From the NCBI GenBank assembly GCA_030433275.1, contig JAUILK010000016.1:1-63967 (forward strand): a stretch of DNA of 63,967 nt, given 5' to 3'. Source of the DNA: Gammaproteobacteria bacterium. GTDB taxonomy: Bacteria > Pseudomonadota > Gammaproteobacteria > Nitrococcales > Nitrococcaceae. The translations under genes were made by a program, and so were the position numbers. Numbering within the stretch: position 1 is the stretch's first letter; the number at the start of each line of letters is the position of its first letter. The notes beneath the pieces were generated by a model that saw only the letters and a list, made by a program, of their open reading frames with translations, made no database searches and had not been told where the DNA came from. Positions 7,086 to 15,790 of this stretch are shown piece after piece.

Positions 7086-9101
7086 TTAGGTATTTCCGAC
7101 TTCGGATAAGGCATGCTGAGGTCGTTGCAGCAGTTCTTGGCGAATCTGCTTGCGTAGGTGGCGTATCTCATTGGCGTAATAATTGGTATGAGTATACCAA
7201 GTACGGCGCAGCAGACCGATTCCGAAAGGCGTGTCAGCCCTCTTGGCGGGCTGCGGCGCCGCGTCCAGCAAGGCCAGAGCGAGCTCCAGGTGTCCTTTGG
7301 TCGCCAGCAGCGCTGCATCTCTTAGTATGCCGTCGAATCGGGGGTTGGCCTGCAGGGCGGAGAGGAAGTCGCGGTAAGCGGCCTGCGGCTGGCCTTGCTT
7401 CAGGTGCAGCTCGCCGCGCTGTTGCAGCACTGTTTGCCGCCAGCGAGGGGTATGCGAACTTGCCGGGTTCGCCAAGGCTGCGGTTAGAATGTCTTGGAAA
7501 ACTTTGGGCGTGACGGCCGAGCAGTGGCCCTGACGCAGAAAAGACAGCGTTTTGCCGACTTGGTAGCGGGTCACGATGCTTCTGACGTCGATGCGATGCA
7601 GGGCCTCCTCCAACGCCTGAATCTCCGCGGCGGTGACGGTACCCGCACGACAGTCTGCCCCAAGCAGCGTCAAGCGGGTCACCAGATGATCGGGATGCCG
7701 GGCGAGGGCTTTGGATAACAGTCGTTGCGCCTCCGCTGTATTGCCAGTTTTCAGCCAAAGGCTTGCGAGGTGGTTTTGGGCGCGGGGCGAAGCCGGGTTT
7801 GCCCGCGCCCAGGCGAGCGCTTGCCGGAACGGGGTTCCCCATAATTCGGCGCGTAGGCCGGTTTCGAAGCTCAACAGGCACACAATGCTCAGCGCAACGG
7901 CGAGCCGCGTTCGAGCTTTGCCCCATCGGCCCATTACCAGTACCCAGGTCAGCGGCAATGGCATGAGCAGGGCCGGCAGATAATTGCGATGCTCGAAATA
8001 GAGTTCCAGTTGCAAGAAGCTCGATTCGAGCAAATGCCCGGTGAAATAAAAGGCAATGGCAAGTGATACGGTCGGCGCTTTGCGCCGCAGTGCGATGGCT
8101 AAGCCGAGTAATCCCGTGAGCAGCAATAAACTGCTGAGGGTGGTGGCCGGAGTGGCGAGCCCTTTGGACACTACGATGGCGTCATTGAACAGACCGCCGG
8201 TATAAGGACGCGGCAGCCACCACGCGCCTAGATAATCCACCAGGATACGCGCCTCGGTGAGCAACCGTTGCCCGGGAGTGAAGGCGCGGATGCCGGTTTC
8301 GCCGGCGAACAGCGCCGGTAAGCCTGTTGCCATATAGGCGAGCAGGAGGCCGATGGGGAGATAAAGAAACAGCCAGCACCAGAGCCGCCAGCCCGGCGGA
8401 GGCGGCTGCGCCGCAGAACCGCGACTGTTCTGCGGCGCAGCTGTTTTTTCGATCACCAAGATAAGCAGCGGCAGTAGGGCGCCGTTTTCCTTGGAAAGCA
8501 CTGCCAGCAGACCGAATCCGGCCACGGCGAAACTCAGCCAGGCATAGCCGCGCAGAAGATGCCCTCGCCACAGCCAAGTGCGGCCACGCAGATAGCTCAG
8601 CAAGCCGGCCAGTACGAAGCTCGTGGCGAGCATGGCCATGCGCTGCACGACGTAGAGCGTGGTCGACACCAACAAGGGGTGCAAAAGCCACAACGCGCTG
8701 CCGAGCACCGCGACCCAGGCCGCGCGTGCGCCCCGCGCACCGAATGCGCGGGCGAGCTGCAGCATGAGAGCCGAGAGCAGTGTGCCGTTCAGCAAATGGA
8801 TCAACACATTGGTTTGCTTGAACGGTTCGGCGGCAGTGGGCCATGTGTTGGCATCCAGCAGGAAGCTCGCGAGTGCGAGCGGCCGCCCGCTGGGGCCGGC
8901 AAACCCGGAGAGTAGGTAGCTGATGACTTTATTCAGCGAATCGATCGTGCCTTGATTGCCGAGTATCGCCAGATTGCTCCAGTCATCGAACAGGAAGGCG
9001 CCGGACAACCCCAGTCGGTACAGAAACCATGTGCCGGTAAGAAGAGCAAGCAGGGCCAGTGCGGGTCGCAAGGTCGGATCGACCGGTTTCGGGAATCTCA
9101 T
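7086..9101 (-). CDS. TMTC-like membrane protein with C-terminal TPR region (second of a tandem pair)
   Basis: A 671-residue protein with about ten to twelve hydrophobic helices over the first ~430 residues and a soluble helical-repeat C-terminus (ANPASPRAQNHLASLWLKTG, then NTAEAQRLLSKALARHPD) typical of TPR. Near the N-terminus, FLFDDWSNLAILGN places a paired acidic motif in the first periplasmic loop, followed by GPSGRPLALASFLLDA and NVLIHLLNG. These features match the TMTC-type GT-C proteins (multi-span, DD motif, C-terminal TPRs). Its ATG overlaps the stop of the preceding paralogue by four bases (ATGA), so the two are translationally coupled. Known TMTC enzymes are O-mannosyltransferases using lipid-linked sugar. 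Here the position directly after two pilin genes suggests a pilin-modifying role (inference). Confidence 0.75.
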   Translation of the reverse strand: MRFPKPVDPTLRPALALLALLTGTWFLYRLGLSGAFLFDDWSNLAILGNQGTIDSLNKVISYLLSGFAGPSGRPLALASFLLDANTWPTAAEPFKQTNVLIHLLNGTLLSALMLQLARAFGARGARAAWVAVLGSALWLLHPLLVSTTLYVVQRMAMLATSFVLAGLLSYLRGRTWLWRGHLLRGYAWLSFAVAGFGLLAVLSKENGALLPLLILVIEKTAAPQNSRGSAAQPPPPGWRLWCWLFLYLPIGLLLAYMATGLPALFAGETGIRAFTPGQRLLTEARILVDYLGAWWLPRPYTGGLFNDAIVVSKGLATPATTLSSLLLLTGLLGLAIALRRKAPTVSLAIAFYFTGHLLESSFLQLELYFEHRNYLPALLMPLPLTWVLVMGRWGKARTRLAVALSIVCLLSFETGLRAELWGTPFRQALAWARANPASPRAQNHLASLWLKTGNTAEAQRLLSKALARHPDHLVTRLTLLGADCRAGTVTAAEIQALEEALHRIDVRSIVTRYQVGKTLSFLRQGHCSAVTPKVFQDILTAALANPASSHTPRWRQTVLQQRGELHLKQGQPQAAYRDFLSALQANPRFDGILRDAALLATKGHLELALALLDAAPQPAKRADTPFGIGLLRRTWYTHTNYYANEIRHLRKQIRQELLQRPQHALSEVGNT

Positions 9102-11053
9102 GATGAGCTCGAAGCAGCAGGTAAGCTGTGACCGAATTGGGCGGTATAAGCCGCCTGCAGTTTGCGCAACTCCGTATCCAGACACCCGAACCAATTCAGC
9201 TCGCTGAGGCGTTCGAGACTCGCGCGGGCGGCTGTCCGCTGTCCGCGTGCGATCTGCAAGGTCACCAGATTTTCCCAGAACTGCGCATTGCTCGGGGCGA
9301 GCGTGACCGCACGCTGCATCAGCGCCTGGGTACGCTCATAGTCGTGCGCGATGTTTGCCGTGTAGTTCGCATAGAGCGTCAGTACGATCGGCCGATTTGG
9401 GTGCTTTTGGGCCGCCAGGGTGAGCGTGTGTTCCAGTTCCCGGTCATCGAAACGGCAGAGCTGCCGTATGCGACAATCGATCAGAGCGTAGAGCGCTGAG
9501 ATGTCCTGCGCCGCGAGGGGTCGCGTGGCGATGATGTGGCGCATCCGCTCCCACCACTGCGGCTTGATCGGCAGCGCGTGTTTGGCACTCAGGAAAATCA
9601 GCGCTTGCACTGGCAACAGCCCTGCCAGTGGCAAGCGCGCCGAGTCTTCGAAGCGTTGCATGCCGAGCGTGAATAGGGGTGCGGTCGCATCCGGCGCGGT
9701 CACGGTGAGCATCTGCCCGAGCGCATAGGTGGCGCGGGGCGAGTCGGGATGTCGGGCGGCCTCGGTTGCGGCCAGACGCACTGGGTCGCCCCAGGTGCCG
9801 GCGCGCAGCAAGGTCAGCAAGCCATACAATAGGATCAATGACACCGCGAACCCCAAGCGTGCCGCCCTTAAAGGCGGTTGCAGCGGTTCGCGTAGGACCA
9901 GCGCAAAGAGCGTGAGCAGAATGCCGATGCTCGGCAGATAGTTGCGATGCTCGTAGACCGGCTCGAACGGCAGGATGCTGGACACCAGCAGATGTCCGGC
10001 GAGAAACCAGAGCAGGCCGAGCGCGATCAGCGCCCGGCGGTGCATGAGCCAAAAACCGAGCCCGAGCAGCCCCGTCAATCCCAGCGCCGCCGGCAAAGTG
10101 GTGAGCGGGCGCCGCCAGCCGGTGGAGAGCGGATAAGCGTCGTGATAGAGCGACAAAGATTGGAGGTTGGGGATCAGAATCCAGCCGAGGTAGCTCCACA
10201 GTGCCCGGCCTTGCGTCCACAGTCGTTGGCTGAGATCAAAGGGGCGGTTCGCGTAAGCGCTTCCGGAGAGCACCCCGGGGAGCAGCCAGGCGAGACCCAG
10301 CAGGGCGGGAACAACGAGGGTCACGACGAATAGCAACACGACCGGCCGATCGATTCGCCCGCTGCGTGTGCGCGCGTGAAACAGCACGATTTCGAGCAGC
10401 AAGGCATACACTGGTAGCAGCGCCGCGTTCTCCTTGGCGAGTATCCCGAGCACGCTCCCGCCGGCAACGCCCAGCCAGATCAAACCCGTGCCGCCGGGCT
10501 GGCCACGGTGCATGCGCTCACGCCCGGCGATATAGGCGACCAGGCCGGCGAGCGTAAACAGCGCGGCAAGGCTTTCCATGCGCTGGATGACGTAGAGTAC
10601 CGCCGTGAGGTTGATCGGAGCGAGCAGCCAGGCGGCGGTGACGAAGACCGCCACGGCCTCCGGCCGGCTCCATGCGGGCGTAGTCGGAATCTCATCGGCT
10701 CTTACAAGGCGCAGGATGCGGCGCAGCAGCAGGAAAACGAGCACTCCGTTGAGCAGGTGAAGGCCGAGGTTAGTGAGTTTCATCATCCGGGGATCGAGGC
10801 CGAAGGCGTGCGCTTCGAGCGCGAAGCTCAGCATGGCGAGCGGCCGCCCGGTCGGTCCGGCCTCCATGGAGAAGGCCGCACGCCAAAGCGCGGCCGGCGC
10901 GAGTGTGTCCTGGATCAGTGCCGGATTGTCGACAAGATTCGGAAAATCATCGAGCGCGAATCCGCCTGTAAGCCCAGGCCAGTAGACCAGCGCCGTCACC
11001 AGAAGGACGCCTGCCAGTGCCGCACTGATGGCCAGTAAACCACGTATTGACAT
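9098..11053 (-). CDS. TMTC-like membrane protein with C-terminal TPR region (first of a tandem pair)
   Basis: A 651-residue paralogue of its downstream neighbour. The N-terminus shows GGFALDDFPNLVDNP (acidic pair in the first loop), then GPTGRPLAMLSFALEAHAFG and LGLHLLNGVLVFLLL, the same signature order. About ten to twelve helices span the first ~430 residues. The C-terminus is helical-repeat (ARHPDSPRATYALGQMLTV; YERTQALMQRAVTLAPSNA), consistent with TPR units. A GTG 18 bases upstream (11071) is an alternative start. The gene begins 48 bases after the stop of a type IV pilin and is followed by its paralogue with an ATGA overlap. Function is unproven. A GT-C glycosyltransferase acting on exported substrates is the best family-level guess, with the adjacent pilins as candidate acceptors. 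Confidence 0.75.
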   Translation of the reverse strand: MSIRGLLAISAALAGVLLVTALVYWPGLTGGFALDDFPNLVDNPALIQDTLAPAALWRAAFSMEAGPTGRPLAMLSFALEAHAFGLDPRMMKLTNLGLHLLNGVLVFLLLRRILRLVRADEIPTTPAWSRPEAVAVFVTAAWLLAPINLTAVLYVIQRMESLAALFTLAGLVAYIAGRERMHRGQPGGTGLIWLGVAGGSVLGILAKENAALLPVYALLLEIVLFHARTRSGRIDRPVVLLFVVTLVVPALLGLAWLLPGVLSGSAYANRPFDLSQRLWTQGRALWSYLGWILIPNLQSLSLYHDAYPLSTGWRRPLTTLPAALGLTGLLGLGFWLMHRRALIALGLLWFLAGHLLVSSILPFEPVYEHRNYLPSIGILLTLFALVLREPLQPPLRAARLGFAVSLILLYGLLTLLRAGTWGDPVRLAATEAARHPDSPRATYALGQMLTVTAPDATAPLFTLGMQRFEDSARLPLAGLLPVQALIFLSAKHALPIKPQWWERMRHIIATRPLAAQDISALYALIDCRIRQLCRFDDRELEHTLTLAAQKHPNRPIVLTLYANYTANIAHDYERTQALMQRAVTLAPSNAQFWENLVTLQIARGQRTAARASLERLSELNWFGCLDTELRKLQAAYTAQFGHSLPAASSSS

Positions 11054-11100
11054 GGTGCCGCTCGGTCTCACCGCGCGAGCGCGAACCGGTGGGTGTTCAT

Positions 11101-11529
11101 TCAGCGGCAGCTCAGCGGCAGGTAGCGCCGGGCGATCGAGTTGGACCGGCAGGTCCAGGTGATCAGGTTGCCGGAGGCACTGGCCGCCGAGAGCAGCAGG
11201 TTCTGCCCGGTGATGAGGGCGTTGGCGCGGTGGCCGTAGCGGATATCGATCACCCCGGCGTTGATCTGCACGCGATCGACGTAGTTGCCGCCGATGCTTG
11301 CCGCCGCCGGCAGAGTCGCCGAGGCGTTACTGCCCGGCAGACGGGAGTAGAGGCTGTAGAATTCCATCACCGCGGTCTTGGCCGATTCGGCCAGGCTCAG
11401 ACCTTCGGAGACCTGGGCGCGGATGGTGTAGTCCTGATAGGCTGGGATGGCGATGGCGGCCAGGATGCCGATGATCGCGACCACGATCATCAACTCGATG
11501 AGAGTAAAGCCCCGGGCAATCGTTCGCAT
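11101..11529 (-). CDS. Type IV pilin (second of tandem pair)
   Basis: A 142-residue prepilin with a class IVa leader MRTIARG, cleaved before FTLIE by prepilin peptidase; Glu5 of the mature protein is present. The N-terminal helix ([20 protein letters not shown]) and [18 protein letters not shown] are nearly identical to the first pilin, while the globular part differs (for example [20 protein letters not shown]). Two cysteines near the C-terminus ([18 protein letters not shown]) would form the disulfide loop. It lies behind a strong terminator of the upstream pilin, so it probably uses its own promoter, a weak sigma54-like site 37-53 bases upstream of the ATG. The Ser/Ala-rich variable region offers possible O-glycosylation sites. 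An AGGTAGG ribosome site precedes the ATG. Confidence 0.95.
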   Translation of the reverse strand: MRTIARGFTLIELMIVVAIIGILAAIAIPAYQDYTIRAQVSEGLSLAESAKTAVMEFYSLYSRLPGSNASATLPAAASIGGNYVDRVQINAGVIDIRYGHRANALITGQNLLLSAASASGNLITWTCRSNSIARRYLPLSCR

Positions 11530-11565
11530 GGCTTGCCTACCTTTTTAGCGCTGTTATCGAGTGCT

Positions 11566-11582
11566 TGCCAAGCGGTGGCCGC
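11566..11582 (-). promoter_or_regulatory. Weak sigma54-like promoter for the second pilin
   Basis: On the minus strand CGGCCACCGCTTGGCA has GG and GC at the required ten-base spacing, with a TNGCA -12 box but a poor -24 box. It sits just after the terminator of the first pilin and would give a leader of about 25 bases. It is weaker than the site at 12214-12230. Confidence 0.28.
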
Positions 11583-11585
11583 TGG

Positions 11586-11615
11586 AAAAAAAGAGCCCCA
11601 CCGGATGTGGGGCTC
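11586..11615 (-). terminator. Strong intrinsic terminator between the two pilin genes
   Basis: On the minus strand GAGCCCCAC pairs perfectly with GTGGGGCTC around a 5-base loop, followed directly by seven T residues. It lies 37 bases after the stop of the first pilin and before the second pilin, separating the two transcripts. Confidence 0.92.
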
Positions 11616-11651
11616 GTGTCGAACGCCAAGCCGCCGTTCCCAAGCCCGAAA

Positions 11652-12092
11652 TCAGCGGCAGTTCGTGGGCACGTACTTGGAGGCGAGCGTGGTGCTCTTA
11701 CAAGTCCAGGCCAAGCTGCCGCCGTCGCTGGTCACGGCGGAGAGCAGGAGCGTGTCGCCAGTGATGTTACTGTTAGCGTCGTTCCCATAGGTCACCTCAA
11801 CAACACCCGCTGTGCCTGTGCCGATCACATCGACCTGCGTCACATAGTTGCCTTTGATACTCACGTTTGTTGCTAGACCGGCGGCTGCATTGGTTGAGGG
11901 AAACGAACCCCGATTGTTGAAGAACTCCGCCATGGCGGTCTTGGCGCCGTCGGCGAGGCTCAAGCCCTCGGAGACTTGGGCGCGAATGGTGTAGTCCTGA
12001 TAGGCCGGGATGGCGATGGCGGCCAGGATGCCGATGATCGCGACCACGATCATCAGCTCGATCAGAGTGAAGCCCTGCTGGACCTTTTGCAT
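11652..12092 (-). CDS. pilA: Type IV pilin, probable major subunit PilA
   Basis: A 146-residue class IVa prepilin. Leader MQKVQQG is cleaved before [20 protein letters not shown]; Glu5 is present. The globular domain ends with a cysteine pair ([18 protein letters not shown]) forming the D-region loop. It is the subunit polymerised into pili used for twitching, adhesion and DNA uptake. I regard it as the major pilin because it has the better sigma54-type promoter (12214-12230) and a strong terminator of its own, and because the pilR-pilS regulators sit immediately upstream. The mature chain is rich in Thr/Ser/Asn ([19 protein letters not shown]), compatible with glycosylation. A paralogue lies downstream. 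Confidence 0.95.
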   Translation of the reverse strand: MQKVQQGFTLIELMIVVAIIGILAAIAIPAYQDYTIRAQVSEGLSLADGAKTAMAEFFNNRGSFPSTNAAAGLATNVSIKGNYVTQVDVIGTGTAGVVEVTYGNDANSNITGDTLLLSAVTSDGGSLAWTCKSTTLASKYVPTNCR

Positions 12093-12487
12093 AATTCAAC
12101 TCCCAAGTGTTTGCAAGATAAATCCCTGTAGACAGCGGTTACAGTGCCCGGCGGGTTCGCCGCCGCCTTCCCCTGCAGAAGTATTCGGCGCCGTTGCTGG
12201 TGTACTTATATTAGGCAGATATCATGCCAACCTCTAAAAAAGAATCTGCAGGGCACGTCTTTTATTATCGATGTCAGTTAAATTAGTAAGTTATGTGATA
12301 TTTCATCGATGAATGGCCAATTTCATGACACTCGGCGTGCGCCCGTTACGGACCAACTACGTCACCTGTCGCGCTCGGGGTGACCATATGCGTCAGTGAC
12401 GCGCTGTTAGAGGGATAGCTGAACGGACTATGCCGGGATAACGCTGCGAAATACGGTGTTTCCAGATTCCTGCCGGCGTTTGACGGA
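12093..12487. other. pilA leader and promoter region
   Basis: This region between pilR and pilA contains the sigma54-type promoter and a leader of roughly 110 bases. The part nearer pilR (12240-12480) is AT-rich then mixed; it should hold PilR binding sites but I cannot define one. No gene is seen. Confidence 0.5.
12214..12230 (-). promoter_or_regulatory. Sigma54 promoter of pilA
   Basis: The minus strand reads TTGGCATGATATCTGCC: the -24 TTGGCA and the -12 TGC are separated by the exact ten bases between GG and GC that RpoN requires. The predicted transcript starts about 110 bases before the pilA ATG. PilR is a sigma54 activator encoded just upstream, so the site fits the known PilS-PilR-RpoN-pilA circuit. 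Confidence 0.65.
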
Positions 12488-13825
12488 CTACTCCAACCCG
12501 AGCTTCTTCAGCCGGTAACGCAGTGCGCGGAAGGTGATTCCGAGCCGCTGCGCGGCGGCGGTTTTATTGTAGCGGCTTTTCTCGAGCGCTTTGACGATGA
12601 CCTCGCGCTCCACCTCGCCGAGGTAGCTTTCGAGTTCGAAATTCTGGGCCGGTTCGACTGCGGTGGGGGCTTGGATCTCCTGGCTTTTCTGTGGCAACTG
12701 CAGATCGGCTGCGCTGATGAGATCGTTTTCGCTGAGCGTGAGAGCGCGCTCCAGGATATTTTCGAGTTCGCGAACATTGCCGGGGAAAGCGTAGGCTTTG
12801 AGCGCCGCGAGGGCGGCGGCGTCGAGACGCGGCAGGGGGTTGGCCTCACCGATCATGCGGCGCAGGATGTGTTCGACGAGCAGCGGGATGTCCTCCGTGC
12901 GCTCGCGCAGGCTCGGCGCGCGGACCTGGATCACGTTGATTCGGTAATAGAGATCGCGCCGGAAGGTACCATCCGCAACGAGCTGTCCGAGATCCTTGTG
13001 GGTGGCGCTGAGGATGCGCACATCGGTCGATTCTTCCCGCAGGGTGCCGACCGGACGCACGGCTTTCTCCTGAATGGCGCGCAATAATTTGACCTGCATG
13101 TGTTGGGGCAGTTCGGCCACCTCGTCGAGGAACAGCGTGCCCCGGTCCGCAGCCTGGAATAAACCCGGCTTGTCCACGGAGGCACCGGTGAAGCTGCCTT
13201 TTTTGTGCCCGAAGAACTCGCTCTCCATCAGTTCGGTCGGGATCGCGCCGCAGTTGACCGGTACGAAAGCCCGGTCGCGACGCGGGCCTTTGTCGTGTAT
13301 GAGCCGGGCGATGAGCTCTTTCCCAGTGCCGGATTCGCCGCAGATATAGACGGGCGCTTGACTGCGGGCGAGCTTGACGATGGTCGAACGGATGTGCTGC
13401 ATCGCCGAGGAATCGCCGAGTAAGATGTTGCGCGAGCGCCGGTCGACTTCCGGAAACTCGCTCAAGCGCAGCGCATGCTCGACCAGCCGGCGCAGCACGT
13501 GGAGGTCGACCGGCTTGGTTACGAAGTCGAATGCCCCGGCCTTCAAGGCCGCTGTAGCGGTCTCGATGCTGCCGTGCGCGGTGATCACCGCCACGGGGGT
13601 ATCCGGATAGTGTTTCTGTATGAAGCGCACCAGGTCCAATCCGTCGCCGTCCGGCAAGCGCATGTCGGTCAGACACAGGCTGAACGGTTCGGCGGTGAGC
13701 AGCGCGCGGGAGGTGTGCAGATCCGGTGCCGTGCGTACTTCGAGATCTATCTGCTCCAGCGTGAGTTGGGCCAGCTCGCGGATGTCCGGCTCGTCGTCGA
13801 CGATCAGTGCAAGTGGTCGCTGCAT
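12488..13825 (-). CDS. pilR: Sigma54-dependent response regulator PilR
   Basis: A 445-residue NtrC-type activator. The receiver domain (about 5-120) has the acidic pair DDE and phospho-acceptor Asp54 (CLTDMRLPDGDG), with the conserved Lys in FDFVTKPV. The central AAA+ domain (about 140-370) shows Walker A GESGTGKE, the sigma54-contact loop as GSFTGA and Walker B LFLDEVAELP. The C-terminal Fis-type helix-turn-helix is NKTAAAQRLGITFRALRYRLKK. Family knowledge: PilR, phosphorylated by PilS, activates pilA from a sigma54 promoter. It starts three bases after the pilS stop, so the two form an operon, and it is followed by pilA on the same strand. Confidence 0.95.
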   Translation of the reverse strand: MQRPLALIVDDEPDIRELAQLTLEQIDLEVRTAPDLHTSRALLTAEPFSLCLTDMRLPDGDGLDLVRFIQKHYPDTPVAVITAHGSIETATAALKAGAFDFVTKPVDLHVLRRLVEHALRLSEFPEVDRRSRNILLGDSSAMQHIRSTIVKLARSQAPVYICGESGTGKELIARLIHDKGPRRDRAFVPVNCGAIPTELMESEFFGHKKGSFTGASVDKPGLFQAADRGTLFLDEVAELPQHMQVKLLRAIQEKAVRPVGTLREESTDVRILSATHKDLGQLVADGTFRRDLYYRINVIQVRAPSLRERTEDIPLLVEHILRRMIGEANPLPRLDAAALAALKAYAFPGNVRELENILERALTLSENDLISAADLQLPQKSQEIQAPTAVEPAQNFELESYLGEVEREVIVKALEKSRYNKTAAAQRLGITFRALRYRLKKLGLE

Positions 13826-13828
13826 TGG

Positions 13829-15466
13829 TTAATCGTCCTCCTTGAGCGGACCGGCAAAGGTGATTCGAAAGCAAGCGCCGGCGGCCACTTCCTCATTGAG
13901 ATGAATCCTTGCCTGGTTCGCCTCGCAGAGCTCCCGGGCGAGATAAAGTCCCAGGCCGGTACCGTTGGCCGAGCCGGTGGCGAACGGCTCGAAGAGGTGC
14001 TCCCGAATTGCCGGGGATACGCCCGGGCCATTATCGGCCACCTCAAGGAACGGGTGCGCACTCGGGTCCCAGCCCATGCGCAGCACAATCCGGGGAGCTT
14101 CACCTGCTTGTCCGATCTGCTCGACGGCGTTGCGCGCCAGATTATCAAGAATTTGGCGCAGATGATCGACATCGAACACTGCTTCCACGGTGGCGCCTTC
14201 GAGTTCGAGGCGCACCCGGTTCGACCCTGGCCCTTGCTGCTCGGGCCAATCGGCGATGAACGTCGGCAGCCAGTTTGCCAACGGAATGCGGCTGCGATTG
14301 GGGGGGGTCCGCCGGGAGAGCTGCAGCACGTTTTCGACGGTGGTGTTCAGTCGCTTGCCTTGTTGATAGATGATCTCGGCCAAGCGACGGTTACCCGGTC
14401 GTGCGTCTTGAGTCTCGCTGAGCAGCTGAGCGGCATTCATTATGGCGGCCAGGGGATTGCGAATCTCGTGGGCGATGCTCGCGGCCAGCCGGCCGATGGA
14501 GGCGAGCTTGGCTTGCTGTACTTGGGCGCGCATTTGCGTGAGATTTTCGAGAAAGATCAGCACGCCGGCCCGTCCCTGCGATCCAAGCGGGTGGAAGCGC
14601 GGCACGAACTCCTGCCCGCCGCGTTGTGCGGTGAGAGGCTCGAGCGCATCGGCCCACGTCTTGTGCCAACGTTGGTAAGCCGCAGCGAGCCCAGGCGAGA
14701 CTTCGACCAGGGAGGGCCGGCGTCGGGTATCCACATCGCCTACCAATTCTCGGGCGGCGCGGTTGAGCAAACGAATGTGATCGCCGGGGTCCAACGCGAT
14801 CACGCCGATCTCCAAACGCTGCACGATTTGGTTGTTGAGCATTTCGAGGTCGGCTACGTCCAAGCTGCGTTGCGCCGCCAGCGCTTCATTTTCCCGGGCT
14901 CGGCGAGCGAGCATCGATCCGGCGAGCGCCGTTGCGAAGGTGGCGAGGCCGAGTACGGCTACTTGGGTGTAACTGCCCTGTCCCGCGTTCGCGGCGAGCT
15001 TGGCAAGCACCTGCTCGAACAACATGATGAGTGTGGCGACCGCGGCATAGAAGCCGCTCATCCGCGCTCCGGCAAGCAGGCTGCCGCCGGCGACCGCGAC
15101 CACCATCAGGATGCCGAGCCCCGCCTGCAAGCCGCCGCTGGCATGGATAAGCCCGGCGATCGCGAAGATATCCAGAAGAATTTGGCTGTGCAACTGCAGC
15201 GCGAAGGCCGGTTGCTGCACATAGGCCATTGCTAAGGTGATCAAGGCAAGGATCAGATAGCCTAGGCAGATTTCGAGAAATAACGCGGGGTGGATCAGAG
15301 GGAACAGTTCATTGCGCTGGCCGGCTGCGAAGGCCAGCAGCAAAATTGCCGCGACCGCTACGCGGTAGCCGCACAGGATGCGCAATGGGCGCCAATCGCT
15401 TAGTTCCCGGAGCACGGCGGCTACAACGGATTGGGGTTGCTGAGCTGCATGCGCTTGACTTTGCAT
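13829..15466 (-). CDS. pilS: Sensor histidine kinase PilS
   Basis: A 545-residue kinase. About six membrane helices fill residues 25-190, as in Pseudomonas PilS, which senses pilin in the membrane. A PAS-like segment follows (about 205-310, EIGVIALDPGDHIRLLNRAA). The HisKA box is SIAHEIRNPLAAIMNAAQLL. The ATPase domain has N-box LARNAVEQIG, DNGPGVS, LFEPFATGSANGTGLGL. The kinase phosphorylates or dephosphorylates PilR according to pilin levels. The ATG at 15466 with a GGGGCGAG ribosome site is preferred over a TTG 39 bases upstream. It is co-transcribed with pilR (three-base gap) and divergent from sucC. Confidence 0.93.
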   Translation of the reverse strand: MQSQAHAAQQPQSVVAAVLRELSDWRPLRILCGYRVAVAAILLLAFAAGQRNELFPLIHPALFLEICLGYLILALITLAMAYVQQPAFALQLHSQILLDIFAIAGLIHASGGLQAGLGILMVVAVAGGSLLAGARMSGFYAAVATLIMLFEQVLAKLAANAGQGSYTQVAVLGLATFATALAGSMLARRARENEALAAQRSLDVADLEMLNNQIVQRLEIGVIALDPGDHIRLLNRAARELVGDVDTRRRPSLVEVSPGLAAAYQRWHKTWADALEPLTAQRGGQEFVPRFHPLGSQGRAGVLIFLENLTQMRAQVQQAKLASIGRLAASIAHEIRNPLAAIMNAAQLLSETQDARPGNRRLAEIIYQQGKRLNTTVENVLQLSRRTPPNRSRIPLANWLPTFIADWPEQQGPGSNRVRLELEGATVEAVFDVDHLRQILDNLARNAVEQIGQAGEAPRIVLRMGWDPSAHPFLEVADNGPGVSPAIREHLFEPFATGSANGTGLGLYLARELCEANQARIHLNEEVAAGACFRITFAGPLKEDD

Positions 15467-15790
15467 CGGCTCGCCCCGCTTTTTCAATGTGCTGGTGGGT
15501 ATCAACCGCTCGCGTGTCGCCCGGTGTTATTCGGAACCCGGCAAGCATTAAAATGGCCCTCGAATAGTGTCGGGGGACATCTGGGGTGGAATTTTTGCCT
15601 GACACGTACATCTATAATGGCCGTTATCCGCTTTGTGTTTCTGCGATGGACTTCCAGTTCTGCATCCGCCTCCGCCGCTTGGTGGCTCGGCCATGGTGCG
15701 CAGTCGACGTGCCCCCCCTTATGAGCCGTTTTTGCTTTGCGTGGGCTTTGGGGTGAGAATAGTGAGGCTTGTCTTGGAGGAAAGGCGCAG
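15467..15790. other. Divergent intergenic region pilS / sucC
   Basis: About 320 bases carrying the promoters of pilSR (leftward) and sucCD (rightward). No strong -35/-10 pair stands out. A GGAGG ribosome site at 15775-15779 serves sucC. No gene is seen. Confidence 0.4.
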
